Shown: positions 52,716-62,984 of the stretch, in pieces
Position numbering within the stretch: the stretch's first letter is position 1
How the letters are laid out: every line of letters begins with the position of its first letter
Assembly: GCF_003425985.1 (NCBI RefSeq)
Contig: NZ_CP022985.1
Span: 719,501-783,500 of the forward strand
Direction: 5' to 3'
DNA from: Mariniflexile sp. TRM1-10
Lineage (GTDB): Bacteria; Bacteroidota; Bacteroidia; Flavobacteriales; Flavobacteriaceae
DNA: 64,000 nt
Translations under genes and position numbers: made by a program
Notes under the pieces: model-generated
Database searches by the model: none
Told to the model about the DNA's origin: nothing
What the model saw: only the letters and a program-made list of their open reading frames with translations

Positions 52716-54026
52716 TTACTCTGCGTTGTCTAAAAAATCTTTAACACGCTCGGTTAATTTGTCTAGAAAAGAACGGCGTTCTTTTACTGGTTTTTCTTTA
52801 ATTTCTTCAATAGGCTTTTCATTTTCCGCCTCTTGCTTTTTCTCTTGCAGTTCAATCTTTTTTCGTTCGTTACGCTTTAAACCATCTAAAACCAAACCAA
52901 CGGCAGTGGCGTATAACGGACTTGTAACATCATCATCACTATTACCCGCCAAATGTTCGTTAGGGTAACCTATTCTGGTGTCCATTCCTGTTATGTACTC
53001 CACTAACTGCTTTAAATGTTTTAATTGACTACCACCACCTGTTAAAACGATACCGGCAATCAATTTTTTCTTTTGTTCTTCGTGTCCGTAGTTTTTAATT
53101 TCTACATATACTTGCTCAATGATTTCAACAATACGCGCATGAATTATTTTAGAGAGATTTTTAAGGGTTATCTCTTTTGGTTCCCTGCCACGTAAACCTG
53201 GAATGGATACTATTTCATTATCCTTATTTTCTCCTGGCCATGCAGAACCAAATTTTATCTTTAATAATTCGGCTTGTTTTTCTATAATGGAACACCCTTC
53301 CTTGATGTCTTCCGTAATAACGTTTCCGCCGAAAGGAATGACCGCTGTATGACGGATGATACCATCTCTAAAAATGGCTAAATCGGTTGTACCGCCTCCT
53401 ATATCAATAAGTGCAACACCTGCTTCTTTTTCTTCCTGACTTAATACGGCATTTGCCGATGCTAAAGGCTCTAACGTAATGCCTTCTAAATTTAAACCGG
53501 AGCTTTGCACACAACGACCTACGTTCCTTATAGACGATACTTGACCGACTACCACATGGAAATTGGCTTCTAAACGGCCGCCATACATCCCGATAGGTTC
53601 TTTAATTTCACCTTGCCCATCTACTTTATATTCTTGTGGCAATACGTGAATAATTTCTTCACCCGGAAGCATTACTAGTTTATGCACTTGGTTTATTAAC
53701 TTGTCAATATCTTCTTCATCAATAACCGTTTCAGAATTTGCTCTGGTTATATAATCGCTGTGCTGCAGACTACGTATATGCTGACCTGCAATACCTACTG
53801 TTACACCTTCAATTTTAATATCGGAAGCCACTTCTGCCTCTTGAACCGCTTGCTGTATAGATTGAATGGTTTGTGTAATATTATTTACCACACCACGATG
53901 CACGCCCAAGCTTTTAGACCTACCAATGCCTAAAATTTCAACTTTTCCGTACTCGTTTTTACGACCAATCATAGCCACAATTTTTGTGGTTCCTATGTCT
54001 AATCCTACTGCTAAATTATGCTCCAT
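52716..54026 (-). CDS. ftsA: Cell-division protein FtsA
   Basis: 436 residues, actin-like ATPase fold: phosphate 1 motif VGLDIGTTKIVAMIG, the 1C domain (about 85-170), phosphate 2 VALIDIGGGTTDLAIF and adenosine motif AGIVLTGGGSQLKHLK. A linker rich in Lys/Glu (about 385-420) leads to a C-terminal amphipathic helix (FLDKLTERVKDFLDNAE) for membrane attachment. It tethers FtsZ to the membrane. It begins 3 bases after ftsQ. Confidence 0.96.
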   Translation of the reverse strand: MEHNLAVGLDIGTTKIVAMIGRKNEYGKVEILGIGRSKSLGVHRGVVNNITQTIQSIQQAVQEAEVASDIKIEGVTVGIAGQHIRSLQHSDYITRANSETVIDEEDIDKLINQVHKLVMLPGEEIIHVLPQEYKVDGQGEIKEPIGMYGGRLEANFHVVVGQVSSIRNVGRCVQSSGLNLEGITLEPLASANAVLSQEEKEAGVALIDIGGGTTDLAIFRDGIIRHTAVIPFGGNVITEDIKEGCSIIEKQAELLKIKFGSAWPGENKDNEIVSIPGLRGREPKEITLKNLSKIIHARIVEIIEQVYVEIKNYGHEEQKKKLIAGIVLTGGGSQLKHLKQLVEYITGMDTRIGYPNEHLAGNSDDDVTSPLYATAVGLVLDGLKRNERKKIELQEKKQEAENEKPIEEIKEKPVKERRSFLDKLTERVKDFLDNAE

Positions 54027-54029
54027 GGC

Positions 54030-54749
54030 TTATATTTTGGTACATACTACTTGGTTATCAAACTGCAAATTGACTTTACTATAACTATCGAGTGCTTTAT
54101 CTTTTAGGTTTTTTTGATAAAACGCTTTTAGGTTATTAACTTTTTTATCTAAAAATGTCACATCTCCCAGTTGCACTAAAAATTGGCATTGTCTCAGTTT
54201 TAAATACACAACCTTGTCTATGCCTTGATGAATTTCTATTACATGCTTTTTTAAAAACTCATCTTTGTTAATTTTACTTGCAACGATATAAATGTTTTTT
54301 AAATTATTTTTTTCAACATAACCAGTAACTAGTGGCACTCTAGCAGAATAATTATCAGATAATGGCATATAAAAACCGTCATCATCTATATAATAAGACG
54401 CACTTGTACTTACTCTTGCAATAGGCGTTTTTTGTTCAACTTCAGCATTAAGTGTACCATTTACAGTAACATACACTTCTGCCGTTTTTATCATTGGATT
54501 AGATTTTAGGGCAATTTCTAACTCATTCAAATCTAAAGTTTCTTTAGGTATATTTTTAGCTCCTTTAAAACTTTGTATTAACAATTTACTAACATTCTCG
54601 TTTGTTATAAACAGATTGTTTTCTCCAATAAACACCACATTAGGTTTAGATATTTTTCTAACAGAATTTCTTGCTGATGCAAAAGCAAACAAAAAGGTTA
54701 CTAAACCTAGTAAAGCAAACATCTTTATGTAATTCCAGTTAATTTTCAA
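54030..54749 (-). CDS. ftsQ: Cell-division protein FtsQ
   Basis: 239 residues: short cytoplasmic N-terminus, one membrane helix (about 8-25, IKMFALLGLVTFLFAFASA), a POTRA-like part (about 38-110, VFIGENNLFITNENV, LNELEIALKSNPMIKTAEVYV) and a FtsQ beta domain (VSTSASYYIDDDGFYMPLSDN; QLGDVTFLDKKVNNLKAFYQ). Divisome scaffold in the periplasm. The start overlaps the murC stop by 11 bases. Sequence is weakly conserved, but order and topology are decisive. Confidence 0.92.
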   Translation of the reverse strand: MKINWNYIKMFALLGLVTFLFAFASARNSVRKISKPNVVFIGENNLFITNENVSKLLIQSFKGAKNIPKETLDLNELEIALKSNPMIKTAEVYVTVNGTLNAEVEQKTPIARVSTSASYYIDDDGFYMPLSDNYSARVPLVTGYVEKNNLKNIYIVASKINKDEFLKKHVIEIHQGIDKVVYLKLRQCQFLVQLGDVTFLDKKVNNLKAFYQKNLKDKALDSYSKVNLQFDNQVVCTKI

Positions 54750-56091
54750 GGCTAAATTCTTTTTTTATGTGTTTTACTTCTTCCCCAATATCTCCTGCAC
54801 CAATAGTTAGTACAATCTGCGCATTACTTTCATGTATTTTTTGCAATAAATCTGCTTTGCTAACTAGTTGTTTGTTTTCATTAGTCATTTTGCTTAATAG
54901 CCACGCCGAAGTGACCCCTTCCATTGGCAATTCCCTAGCTGGATAAATATCCAATAATAAGACCTCATCAAACTGCGATAAACTTTTTGCGAAACCATCA
55001 ATAAAATCGCGGGTTCGACTGAATAAATGTGGTTGAAAAATGGCCAACACTTTTTTGTTAGGATACATTTCCCGCACCGCTTGGTGCACAGCATTAATCT
55101 CTTCCGGATGATGCGCATAATCATCAATATAAACGAAATTATCCGTTTTAATTTGATAGGTGAATCGTCGCTTTACGCCTTTAAAAGACGCTAATGCTTT
55201 GGCGAGCTGCCGGTGAGGGCAACCATATTCTACAGCCATCGCCAAGGCTATTAGTGCATTAGACAGATTATGTCTACCAGGTAGGTTAAATTGTATATTT
55301 TCAAGCACTGTTTTTGGTGTTTTCACATCAAAAACATAACTACCGTTCTTTATTTTTATGTTTTGAACCGAATAATCGGAGTCGTCTTCAATACCGTAAG
55401 TAATGCCATGGATAGGTAAACCGTTCCTAACAAATAATTTCCCGTTAGGCTTGATTTTTTTTGAAAAATCCTCGAATGACTTTATTAATTCTGAAGCATC
55501 TCCATAAATATCCAAATGGTCTGCATCCATAGAGGTAATGCAGGCTAAATTTGGCGATAAGGTTAAAAATGAGCGATCGAATTCGTCTGCTTCAACCACC
55601 GAAACTTCGGTACCATTAATAATTAAATTGGAGTTATAATTTTCGCAAATGCCTCCTAAAAAAGCAGTCAACGGCACATCGCATTCATTCAACAAATGCC
55701 CCAAAATACTGGAGGTTGTTGTTTTTCCATGCGTTCCTGCAACCGCTAAACAAAAGGTGTTTTCAGTTATTAAGCCTAAAACTTGGGAACGTTTTAATAT
55801 TTGAAAATTATTGGTTTTAAAATATTCCAATTCAAAATGACCTTGTGGAATTGCTGGTGTATAAACAACCAACGTGTTTTCCTTATTTAAACAAGCTTGA
55901 GGAATATTTTTAACCGCATCTTCAAAATGAACTTCAATACCTAAAGCTCTTAAACTATCGGTAATATCAGAAGGTGTTTTATCATAACCAGCAACCACCT
56001 TCCCATTGGCAACAAAATAGCGTGCCAAAGCACTCATGCCAATACCGCCAATGCCAATAAAATAAACGTTATGTTTGGTTTTTAAATTCAT
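54739..56091 (-). CDS. murC: UDP-N-acetylmuramate-L-alanine ligase MurC
   Basis: 450 residues. Mur ligase with an N-terminal Rossmann domain ([17 protein letters not shown]), a central ATPase ([29 protein letters not shown]) and a C-terminal domain ([25 protein letters not shown]). It adds L-Ala to UDP-MurNAc in the cytoplasm. It shares an ATGA overlap with murG (start 56091, murG stop 56088) and overlaps ftsQ by 11 bases, so translation is coupled. Confidence 0.97.
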   Translation of the reverse strand: MNLKTKHNVYFIGIGGIGMSALARYFVANGKVVAGYDKTPSDITDSLRALGIEVHFEDAVKNIPQACLNKENTLVVYTPAIPQGHFELEYFKTNNFQILKRSQVLGLITENTFCLAVAGTHGKTTTSSILGHLLNECDVPLTAFLGGICENYNSNLIINGTEVSVVEADEFDRSFLTLSPNLACITSMDADHLDIYGDASELIKSFEDFSKKIKPNGKLFVRNGLPIHGITYGIEDDSDYSVQNIKIKNGSYVFDVKTPKTVLENIQFNLPGRHNLSNALIALAMAVEYGCPHRQLAKALASFKGVKRRFTYQIKTDNFVYIDDYAHHPEEINAVHQAVREMYPNKKVLAIFQPHLFSRTRDFIDGFAKSLSQFDEVLLLDIYPARELPMEGVTSAWLLSKMTNENKQLVSKADLLQKIHESNAQIVLTIGAGDIGEEVKHIKKEFSLEN

Positions 56092-57194
56092 TTACTCTTT
56101 AAAAGCTTTTCAACCTCATCGGCTATTTGTTTTGTTGCATTTACTAATGCTAACTTTTTTATGTTACTTCCTAATTTCTTTTGTTTTTCTGGCGAAGCAA
56201 TAAGCTGCGAAAATTTATTTTCAAAATCGGCTTCTAAATCCTCTTCTTTAATGATCATAGCAGCATCTTTATCTACAATCGCCATAGCATTTTTTGTCTG
56301 ATGATCTTCTGCAACATTTGGCGATGGCACAAAAATGACTGGCTTACCAACAATACAAAGCTCTGAAACAGAACTCGCGCCTGCTCTTGAAATCACAATA
56401 TCGGCAGCAGCATAAGCAAAATCCATATTATTTAAAAATTCGTAAACCTGCACGTTATTCGTGTTGTTATAAATTTTATACTGACTATAATACAGCCTAC
56501 CGCATTGCCATATAACTTGAACGTTTTGTGTATCCAAAAAATCCAGTTTTTTTTCAATTAACTGATTTATACGTCTAGAACCTAAACTACCACCCAAAAC
56601 CAAGAGCGTATATTTTCCGTGTTTTAAATCGAAAAAGTTCTTGGCTTCAACAGTTTTTGTTTCAACATCCAATAAGCCTTTACGAACCGGATTTCCCGTT
56701 TTTATGATTTTATCTTTTGGAAAGAAACGCTCCAACCCATCATAAGCCACACAAATTTTTTGAGCTTTTTTAGCAAGCATTTTATTGGTAATTCCGGGGT
56801 AAGAATTTTGCTCTTGTATTAAGTACGGAATTTTATTGGCAGCAGCTATCTGTAACAAGGGTCCGCTTGCAAAACCACCTGTACCTATCGCCACATCTGG
56901 TTTGAACGCCTTAACTATTTTTCTAGCATTCCAAAGACTACTGATCAACTTAAAAGGAAACTTTAAGTTCTTCCATGTTAACTGCCGCTGAATTCCAGAA
57001 ATCCAAAGCCCTTTGATTTCGTATCCCGCTTGTGGCACTTTTTCCATTTCCATTCTATCTTTGGCTCCAACAAACAAAAATTCTGCATCTGGAAAACGCA
57101 ACTTCAACTCGTTTGCAATAGCAATAGCAGGATAGATATGACCACCTGTGCCCCCACCCGATAATATGATTTTATATGTTTTAGATTTTTCCAC
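56088..57194 (-). CDS. murG: Undecaprenyldiphospho-muramoylpentapeptide beta-GlcNAc transferase MurG
   Basis: 368 residues, two Rossmann-like GT-B domains. N-terminal loops [20 protein letters not shown] and [16 protein letters not shown]-terminal UDP-GlcNAc site [36 protein letters not shown] split by the helix, and EDHQTKNA. It makes lipid II from lipid I on the inner face of the membrane. A 251-base spacer to ftsW, with a short dispersed repeat, precedes it. Confidence 0.97.
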   Translation of the reverse strand: MEKSKTYKIILSGGGTGGHIYPAIAIANELKLRFPDAEFLFVGAKDRMEMEKVPQAGYEIKGLWISGIQRQLTWKNLKFPFKLISSLWNARKIVKAFKPDVAIGTGGFASGPLLQIAAANKIPYLIQEQNSYPGITNKMLAKKAQKICVAYDGLERFFPKDKIIKTGNPVRKGLLDVETKTVEAKNFFDLKHGKYTLLVLGGSLGSRRINQLIEKKLDFLDTQNVQVIWQCGRLYYSQYKIYNNTNNVQVYEFLNNMDFAYAAADIVISRAGASSVSELCIVGKPVIFVPSPNVAEDHQTKNAMAIVDKDAAMIIKEEDLEADFENKFSQLIASPEKQKKLGSNIKKLALVNATKQIADEVEKLLKSK

Positions 57195-57291
57195 TAATGC
57201 ACAAATGTTTGTTTTATAACTTCAGAAAAATAAATTCAAAATTCCAGTTTACACTTCAACATGCTACCAATGACGCTTTTAAATTAGGACT

Positions 57292-57311
57292 TCGACAAGC
57301 TCAGTCTGACA
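57292..57311. repeat. Short dispersed repeat between ftsW and murG
   Basis: TCGACAAGCTCAGTCTGACA. It differs at two positions from 58676-58695. Both lie in spacers of the dcw cluster and resemble short intergenic repeats common in Flavobacteriaceae. Confidence 0.7.
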
Positions 57312-57445
57312 AACTAAACGTCATTTTACATTGCTCTTTTTTAGAATAAAAAACACCTTAATATAACATGTTTGTATTATTTCTCTTTATTCTTTTCTCT
57401 ATTTTCTATTTTCTTTCATCTTCACAAATCGTAAATCTTCATTCC

Positions 57446-58639
57446 TCATATCGTTTCCGAAAGAATTTCCAAAGGGTTATCTTCCATAGTTTCTTGCTCC
57501 TTTATTTCTTCCCTCTTAGAACTAACACTTAATATAATTCCTATTGCTAAACAGGTCATCCAAATAGATGTTCCTCCACTACTTATTAAAGGTAATGTTT
57601 GCCCTGTTACTGGAAATAGCTCCACTGCTACCGCCATATTGATTAATGCCTGAAATACAATGGGCAGCCCTACACCCAACACCAATAATTTCCCAAAAAT
57701 GGTATCGGCTTTTTGCGCTACTATAACAACCCTAAACAACAACCACATGTAAAGTATCATTATAAAAAAACCGCCTACAATACCATATTCTTCTATAATA
57801 ATGGCGAAAATAAAATCGGAGGATGATTGTGGTAAAAAGTTTTTTTGAATACTTTTACCCGGACCCACACCAAAAACATCGCCCGAGGCTATCGCTATTT
57901 TAGCTTTTTCTATTTGATAATCAGCTTCGGTATCTTCATTGTTTGAATAGTTCTTAATTCTGTTTTCCCAAGTTTCAACTTTAACACTTAATGGCCCCGT
58001 CGTTAATTTGGCAACCATTACAAAAAGCACTAAGGCTATTAAACCCAACCCCAGTATAATTCCTATATAACGCATGGGGTAGCCTCCTAAAAAAACCAAG
58101 ATCAACACCATTAAAAATATAATGGCAGTGGTTGAAAAATTTGAAGGCAGTATTAATGCCAAAATCATAAACACAGGCACCCAAAGCGGTAAAATTGAGC
58201 TCTTAAAAGTGATGTCTTTATCTTTTATTTTGGACATATACCTCGCCACATAAATCATGAGCACCACCGATGCCAAAGTAGATGTTTGAAAAGACACGCC
58301 TACTATGGGTATTTGAATCCATCTACTAGCACTTGCGCCCTCAATGGTGGTTCCTTGCAACATAGTAATTCCCAATAAAACCAATACAATAGGAATCATG
58401 ATCAACGACAAGCCTTTAAAATATCTGTACGGTATTTTATGAACACCATACATAATCCCAAACCCTAATCCTAAATGCACTAAATGCTTAACAAAAAAGG
58501 TAAACGTATTTCCGCCAACGCTTTTATATGCCAAATTACTAGCAGCACTATAAACTGGCAAGAACGACACAATTGCTAACAACGCAACTATTGCCCAAAT
58601 TAACCTATCGCCTTTTATGTTATTAAACAGTGTTTGCAC
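57446..58639 (-). CDS. ftsW: Peptidoglycan polymerase FtsW (SEDS family)
   Basis: 397 residues with about ten membrane helices. SEDS features: KHLVHLGLGFGIMYG, ASRWIQIPIVGVSFQTSTLA (catalytic-region loop), QSSSDFIFAIIIEEYGIVGG and FPVTGQTLPLISSGGTS near the C-terminus. The lipid II polymerase works with the transpeptidase FtsI encoded upstream in the same cluster. RodA is the alternative, but the dcw position decides for FtsW. C-terminal tail is acidic. Confidence 0.95.
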   Translation of the reverse strand: MQTLFNNIKGDRLIWAIVALLAIVSFLPVYSAASNLAYKSVGGNTFTFFVKHLVHLGLGFGIMYGVHKIPYRYFKGLSLIMIPIVLVLLGITMLQGTTIEGASASRWIQIPIVGVSFQTSTLASVVLMIYVARYMSKIKDKDITFKSSILPLWVPVFMILALILPSNFSTTAIIFLMVLILVFLGGYPMRYIGIILGLGLIALVLFVMVAKLTTGPLSVKVETWENRIKNYSNNEDTEADYQIEKAKIAIASGDVFGVGPGKSIQKNFLPQSSSDFIFAIIIEEYGIVGGFFIMILYMWLLFRVVIVAQKADTIFGKLLVLGVGLPIVFQALINMAVAVELFPVTGQTLPLISSGGTSIWMTCLAIGIILSVSSKREEIKEQETMEDNPLEILSETI

Positions 58640-58675
58640 TTTTTATATTTCTAATTTCTATTATAATGAGATGCA

Positions 58676-58695
58676 TCGACAAGCTCAGCATGACA
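58676..58695. repeat. Short dispersed repeat between murD and ftsW
   Basis: TCGACAAGCTCAGCATGACA, same family and orientation as 57292-57311. It fills part of the 69-base spacer between murD and ftsW. Confidence 0.7.
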
Positions 58696-58708
58696 AAAAC
58701 ATAATTTA

Positions 58709-60040
58709 TTATAAGTTTCTTACAGCCTCTTTAAATTGGCGCCCTCTATCTTCATAATTTTCAAATAAATCGAAACTGGCACATGCTGGAGACAATAACA
58801 CATTATCACCTGCCTCGGTTAGCTTATAAGCTATTTTAACAGCTTCATTCATTGACTGGGTTTCTATAATAACATCAACCATCCCTCCAAAAGCATTCAT
58901 AAGTTTTTCATTATCAACACCTAAACAAATAATAGCTTTCACTTTTTCGTTAATAAAGGGAAATAACTCTTCATAGTTATTGCCTTTATCTACTCCTCCA
59001 ACGATCCAAACCGTTGGTGCATCCATACTTTCTAAGGCGTAATAGGTCGCATTTACGTTGGTTGCTTTAGAATCGTTTATGTATTGCACTTTATTAATTT
59101 TAAGCACATGCTCCAAACGATGTTCTACTCCTTGGAAATTTTCAAGGCTTTCGCGTATGGTTTGCTTTCTAATTTTTAATAAGTGAGCCACAGTAGAAGC
59201 AGCCATCGCATTTTTAACGTTATGATTTCCTTCTAAAGTAAGACTTGATGTTGGCATAATTATTTGTGTGTTATTTATTGTTATTATTATATTTTTATCT
59301 TTTAAATAGGCGCCATTTTCAATAGTTTTTGTTAATGAAAAGGGCAATAATGTGGATTGAACTGGGTGGTTTTTTAACCAATTTGTTAGCACTTCATCAT
59401 CGGCATCGTAAATCAAATAATCATCTTTCGTTTGATTTTCAGTAATCCTAAACTTTGAAGCGATATAATTTTCAAATTTGTAATCATATCTATCTAAATG
59501 GTCGGGCGTAATGTTTGTGATTACAGCTATTTTCGGTTTAAAATCAACAATATCATCTAACTGAAAACTACTGATCTCTAACACATAGTTTGGATAATCT
59601 TTTTCCAGAATTTGTTTTGCAAAGCTATCCCCTATGTTACCTGCCAGCCCCACTTGCAGCTCTTCTTTTAAAAGATGATGCGTTAAAGTTGCCGTGGTTG
59701 TTTTACCATTACTTCCTGTAATACCCACGATGGTTGCGTTTGTAAATTTGGCAGCAAACTCTATTTCAGAAACCACTAAAATTCCTTGTTTGCGAATTTG
59801 TTTTAACAAAGGTGCTTTATCTGGGATTCCTGGACTTTTCATTACGATGTCGGCATTCAGTATTTTCTCTTCTGAATGCTTTTCATCTTCCCATTCAATC
59901 TCATTATGTATAAGAACTTCTTTGTACTTATCTTTAATTTTTCCTTTATCGGAAACAAAAACGTGGTAGCCTTTTGCTTTTCCTAAAAGTGCTGTTCCTA
60001 CACCACTTTCTCCGCCTCCTAATACAACTAAACGCCCCAT
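58709..60040 (-). CDS. murD: UDP-N-acetylmuramoylalanine-D-glutamate ligase MurD
   Basis: 443 residues. N-terminal LVVLGGGESGVGTALLGKAK, ATP site GITGSNGKTTTATLTHHLL, AGNIGDSF, SSFQLDDIVDFKP, NITPDHLDRYDYKF, FQGVEHRLEHV, NDSKATNVNATYYAL, and LLSPACASFDLFENYEDRGR near the C-terminus, all hallmarks of MurD. It adds D-Glu to UDP-MurNAc-L-Ala. The 176-base spacer to mraY includes an imperfect hairpin at 60047-60067. Confidence 0.97.
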   Translation of the reverse strand: MGRLVVLGGGESGVGTALLGKAKGYHVFVSDKGKIKDKYKEVLIHNEIEWEDEKHSEEKILNADIVMKSPGIPDKAPLLKQIRKQGILVVSEIEFAAKFTNATIVGITGSNGKTTTATLTHHLLKEELQVGLAGNIGDSFAKQILEKDYPNYVLEISSFQLDDIVDFKPKIAVITNITPDHLDRYDYKFENYIASKFRITENQTKDDYLIYDADDEVLTNWLKNHPVQSTLLPFSLTKTIENGAYLKDKNIIITINNTQIIMPTSSLTLEGNHNVKNAMAASTVAHLLKIRKQTIRESLENFQGVEHRLEHVLKINKVQYINDSKATNVNATYYALESMDAPTVWIVGGVDKGNNYEELFPFINEKVKAIICLGVDNEKLMNAFGGMVDVIIETQSMNEAVKIAYKLTEAGDNVLLSPACASFDLFENYEDRGRQFKEAVRNL

Positions 60041-60046
60041 CCTAAA

Positions 60047-60067
60047 TCCTTCCCCAAAGGGTAAGGA
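60047..60067. repeat. Imperfect hairpin in the mraY-murD spacer
   Basis: TCCTTCCCC-AAA-GGGTAAGGA forms a 9-bp arm with one mismatch. It lies 7 bases upstream of the murD ATG, so it could affect murD translation, or it is another dispersed repeat copy. No T-run follows on the minus strand. Confidence 0.4.
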
Positions 60068-60216
60068 CTTACCACTCTGCTTTTGTTAATTTCTTTTATG
60101 TGAACTTCTTTTATCACTTTTTTTAATTCTATTTTTTTCTGTAATTGTGAAATCTATTCTTTAAAGCTTCTTTCATTAACAATTCGTAATTCTAAAATCG
60201 TAATTCGTAAATTCAT

Positions 60217-61458
60217 TTATCTTATTTTCAATGTCACTATAGATAGGATGGCTAGCAAAATGCCTACAATCCAAAAACGAGTAGCTATTTTACTTTCATG
60301 GTATCCAATTTTTTGATAGTGATGATGTAATGGTGCCATTTTAAAAATGCGTCGTCCTTCACCACATTTTTTCTTGGTATATTTAAACCAACTCACCTGC
60401 ATAACCACCGATAAATTTTCTGCTAAAAAGATACCGCACAGTACCGGAATCAGCCATTCTTTTCTCACCGCAATAGCAATAACCGCTATTATACCTCCAA
60501 TAGTTAAACTACCCGTATCTCCCATAAATACTTGTGCCGGATAGGTATTGTACCATAAAAACCCAATAAGCGCACCCACAAAAGCAGCGATGTAAATGGT
60601 GATTTCCTCGACCCTTGGGATGTACATAATATTGAGATAATCTGAAAAAATAATATTACCCGACACCCAGGCAAAAATGCCTAAGGTAAGTACGATGATA
60701 GCGGAAGTTCCTGCCGCTAACCCATCGATACCATCGGTTAGATTTGCTCCATTTGAAACCGCTGTAATGATGAAAATCGAAATTATTATGAATATAACCC
60801 AGCCATAATCTTCCAACTTAGGACTTATCCAAGTGATTATATTCTTATAATCAAACTCATTTCCTTTTACAAAAGGAATGGTTGTTTTGGTTGATTTTGT
60901 TTCTGCTTTAAAAAATTGAGTTGGAGACACATTAGGGTCCTCTATTAACATTTGCTGACGTACTTCAACGGGTAGCTTCTCCTTAATCGTGACGTTTGGA
61001 TTAAAATACAGGGTAGCGCCCACAATAATCCCTAAACCTACTTGACCAAGTACTTTAAAACGTCCTTTTAATCCTTCTTTATCTTTTTTGAATTTCTTGA
61101 TATAATCATCTATAAACCCAATAACCCCCATCCAAATCGTGGTGACGATCAATAAAATAATATAAACATTACCTAATTTTGCTAATAATAATACCGGAAT
61201 GAGCGTTGCAAGAATAATGATAATTCCGCCCATTGTTGGGGTACCTGCTTTTTCGTTCTGTCCTACCAAACCTAAGTCCCTAATGGTTTCACCTACCTGT
61301 TGTTTTTGTAAAAAACGAATGATTCGCTTTCCGTAAATAGTAGAAATTAACAACGACAAAATCATGGCTGTGGCAGCCCTAAAGGTTATAAACCCAAAAA
61401 GAGATGCTCCTGGTAATTGAAATTGTTTTTCTAAATAATCAAACAGGTAATACAGCAT
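60217..61458 (-). CDS. mraY: Phospho-N-acetylmuramoyl-pentapeptide transferase MraY
   Basis: 413 residues, ten membrane helices. MraY motifs: [59 protein letters not shown] and [13 protein letters not shown]. It joins UDP-MurNAc-pentapeptide to undecaprenyl phosphate, making lipid I. It is about 50 residues longer than the E. coli enzyme because of an insert at about 150-215 ([19 protein letters not shown]), normal for Bacteroidota. It lies 62 bases after murE. Confidence 0.97.
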   Translation of the reverse strand: MLYYLFDYLEKQFQLPGASLFGFITFRAATAMILSLLISTIYGKRIIRFLQKQQVGETIRDLGLVGQNEKAGTPTMGGIIIILATLIPVLLLAKLGNVYIILLIVTTIWMGVIGFIDDYIKKFKKDKEGLKGRFKVLGQVGLGIIVGATLYFNPNVTIKEKLPVEVRQQMLIEDPNVSPTQFFKAETKSTKTTIPFVKGNEFDYKNIITWISPKLEDYGWVIFIIISIFIITAVSNGANLTDGIDGLAAGTSAIIVLTLGIFAWVSGNIIFSDYLNIMYIPRVEEITIYIAAFVGALIGFLWYNTYPAQVFMGDTGSLTIGGIIAVIAIAVRKEWLIPVLCGIFLAENLSVVMQVSWFKYTKKKCGEGRRIFKMAPLHHHYQKIGYHESKIATRFWIVGILLAILSIVTLKIR

Positions 61459-61486
61459 TTGGTTATTGGTTATTTATTATTATGAA

Positions 61487-61508
61487 ACCTCTCGACTGTG
61501 CTCGAGGT
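61487..61508. repeat. Short inverted repeat in the murE-mraY spacer
   Basis: ACCTC(TCGACTGTGCTC)GAGGT is a 5-bp stem around a TCGACTGTGCTCGA core, another member-like copy of the TCGAC...GCTC dispersed sequences. It could fold in the polycistronic mRNA. Confidence 0.5.
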
Positions 61509-61520
61509 GTAACAATTATG

Positions 61521-62984
61521 TTATTTACTTAACTGGTTTAAAAACTCTTGTACTATTTTAAAATCATCAAAATCGAAACGTTCGCCTTTTATTTCTTGAT
61601 AGGTTTCATGCCCTTTGCCTGCTATAAGAATAATATCATTTGGCTGTGCCATTTGGCAGGCTGTTTTTATAGCCTGAAGCCTATCGGTAATGGTTAATGT
61701 TTTTTTATAATTTTGAGGTTCTACTCCTTTTTCAATGTCTTTTAGAATGGCTTCTGGCTCTTCACTTCGTGGATTATCACTAGTAAAAATAACCTTGGTG
61801 CTTAAAGCCGTAGCAATATGCCCCATTTTAGGACGCTTGGTTTTATCTCTATCACCACCACAACCTACAACAGTTATTAACTCTTCGTTTTTTGTACGGA
61901 TGCTATTAATGGTTTCCAATACGTTTTTAAGTGCGTCGGGTGTATGTGCATAATCAACAATCGCTGTGATTTTTTCGTTTGAAATGACATACTGAAAACG
62001 GCCACTTACACTTTCCAATTCGCTTATAAAACGCAGAATCTCCACTTTTTCAAGACCTAACAATTCTGCTGTTGCGTAAATTGCCAAGATATTATAAGCA
62101 TTAAAATTCCCTATAAGTCGTGTCCAAACTTCAGCATCATTTATCTTTAACAATAAGCCTCCAAATTGATTTTCCAAAATTTGGGATTTATAATCGGCAT
62201 ACCCTTTTAAAGCATAAGTGTATTTTCGTGCTTTGGTATTTTGCAGCATCACCAATCCGTTCTTATCATCCGTGTTCACAAGAGCGAATGCTTTTTCCGG
62301 AAGCGCATCAAAAAAGGATTTTTTCACATCGCGGTATTCGGAAAATGTATTGTGATAGTCTAAATGATCGTGCGTTAGATTGGTAAAAATACCACCTTCA
62401 AACCGCAAGCCTTCTGTTCTATGTTGATGAATGCCATGAGAGCTTACTTCCATAAAGCAAAACTCAACACCTTCAGTATTCATCGCTTGTAAATACTTAT
62501 TGATAGTTAAAGAATCGGGAGTCGTATGGGTGGCTTTATACTCGATAGTATCAACCATAATTTTTACGGTAGACAACAATCCCACTTTATAACCTGCTTT
62601 TTTGAATAACTGATACAACAAACTTGCGACTGTCGTTTTTCCGTTAGTACCCGTAACACCAACCAACTTTAAATTCCCTGAAGGGTTTTCATAATAATTT
62701 GAAGCCATTATCGCTAAGGCTTTACTGCTATTGTCTACCTCAACATACGTAACTCCATCACTTAGTTTTTCGGGCAAAACTTCACAAATCACGGCAACCG
62801 CGCCTTGTTTTATGGCAACATCAATAAACTTATGACCATCTGAAACACTTCCTTTAATAGCAACAAACACATAGCCGCCCTTAATATTCCTAGAGTCGAA
62901 ATCAATAGCAGTCACTCCAACACCCGTAGAACCTACCACAGCGTTAATAGTTACTTTATATAATATGTCTTTTAATATGGTCAT
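61521..62984 (-). CDS. murE: UDP-MurNAc-tripeptide synthetase MurE
   Basis: 487 residues. N-terminal domain with DSRNIKGGYVFVAIKGSVSD, ATP site GVTGTNGKTTVASLLYQLF, the carbamoylated-Lys region, YAHTPDALKNVLE, GCGGDRDKTKRPKMG, and the substrate motif DNPRSEEPEAI, which indicates meso-diaminopimelate rather than lysine. Start overlaps the ftsI stop by 4 bases (ATGA), so the two are coupled. Confidence 0.97.
   Translation of the reverse strand: MTILKDILYKVTINAVVGSTGVGVTAIDFDSRNIKGGYVFVAIKGSVSDGHKFIDVAIKQGAVAVICEVLPEKLSDGVTYVEVDNSSKALAIMASNYYENPSGNLKLVGVTGTNGKTTVASLLYQLFKKAGYKVGLLSTVKIMVDTIEYKATHTTPDSLTINKYLQAMNTEGVEFCFMEVSSHGIHQHRTEGLRFEGGIFTNLTHDHLDYHNTFSEYRDVKKSFFDALPEKAFALVNTDDKNGLVMLQNTKARKYTYALKGYADYKSQILENQFGGLLLKINDAEVWTRLIGNFNAYNILAIYATAELLGLEKVEILRFISELESVSGRFQYVISNEKITAIVDYAHTPDALKNVLETINSIRTKNEELITVVGCGGDRDKTKRPKMGHIATALSTKVIFTSDNPRSEEPEAILKDIEKGVEPQNYKKTLTITDRLQAIKTACQMAQPNDIILIAGKGHETYQEIKGERFDFDDFKIVQEFLNQLSK

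Noticed and set aside
60217..61458. MraY insert of about 50 residues as a novelty
   Set aside because: Extra length in this region is usual for Bacteroidota MraY.
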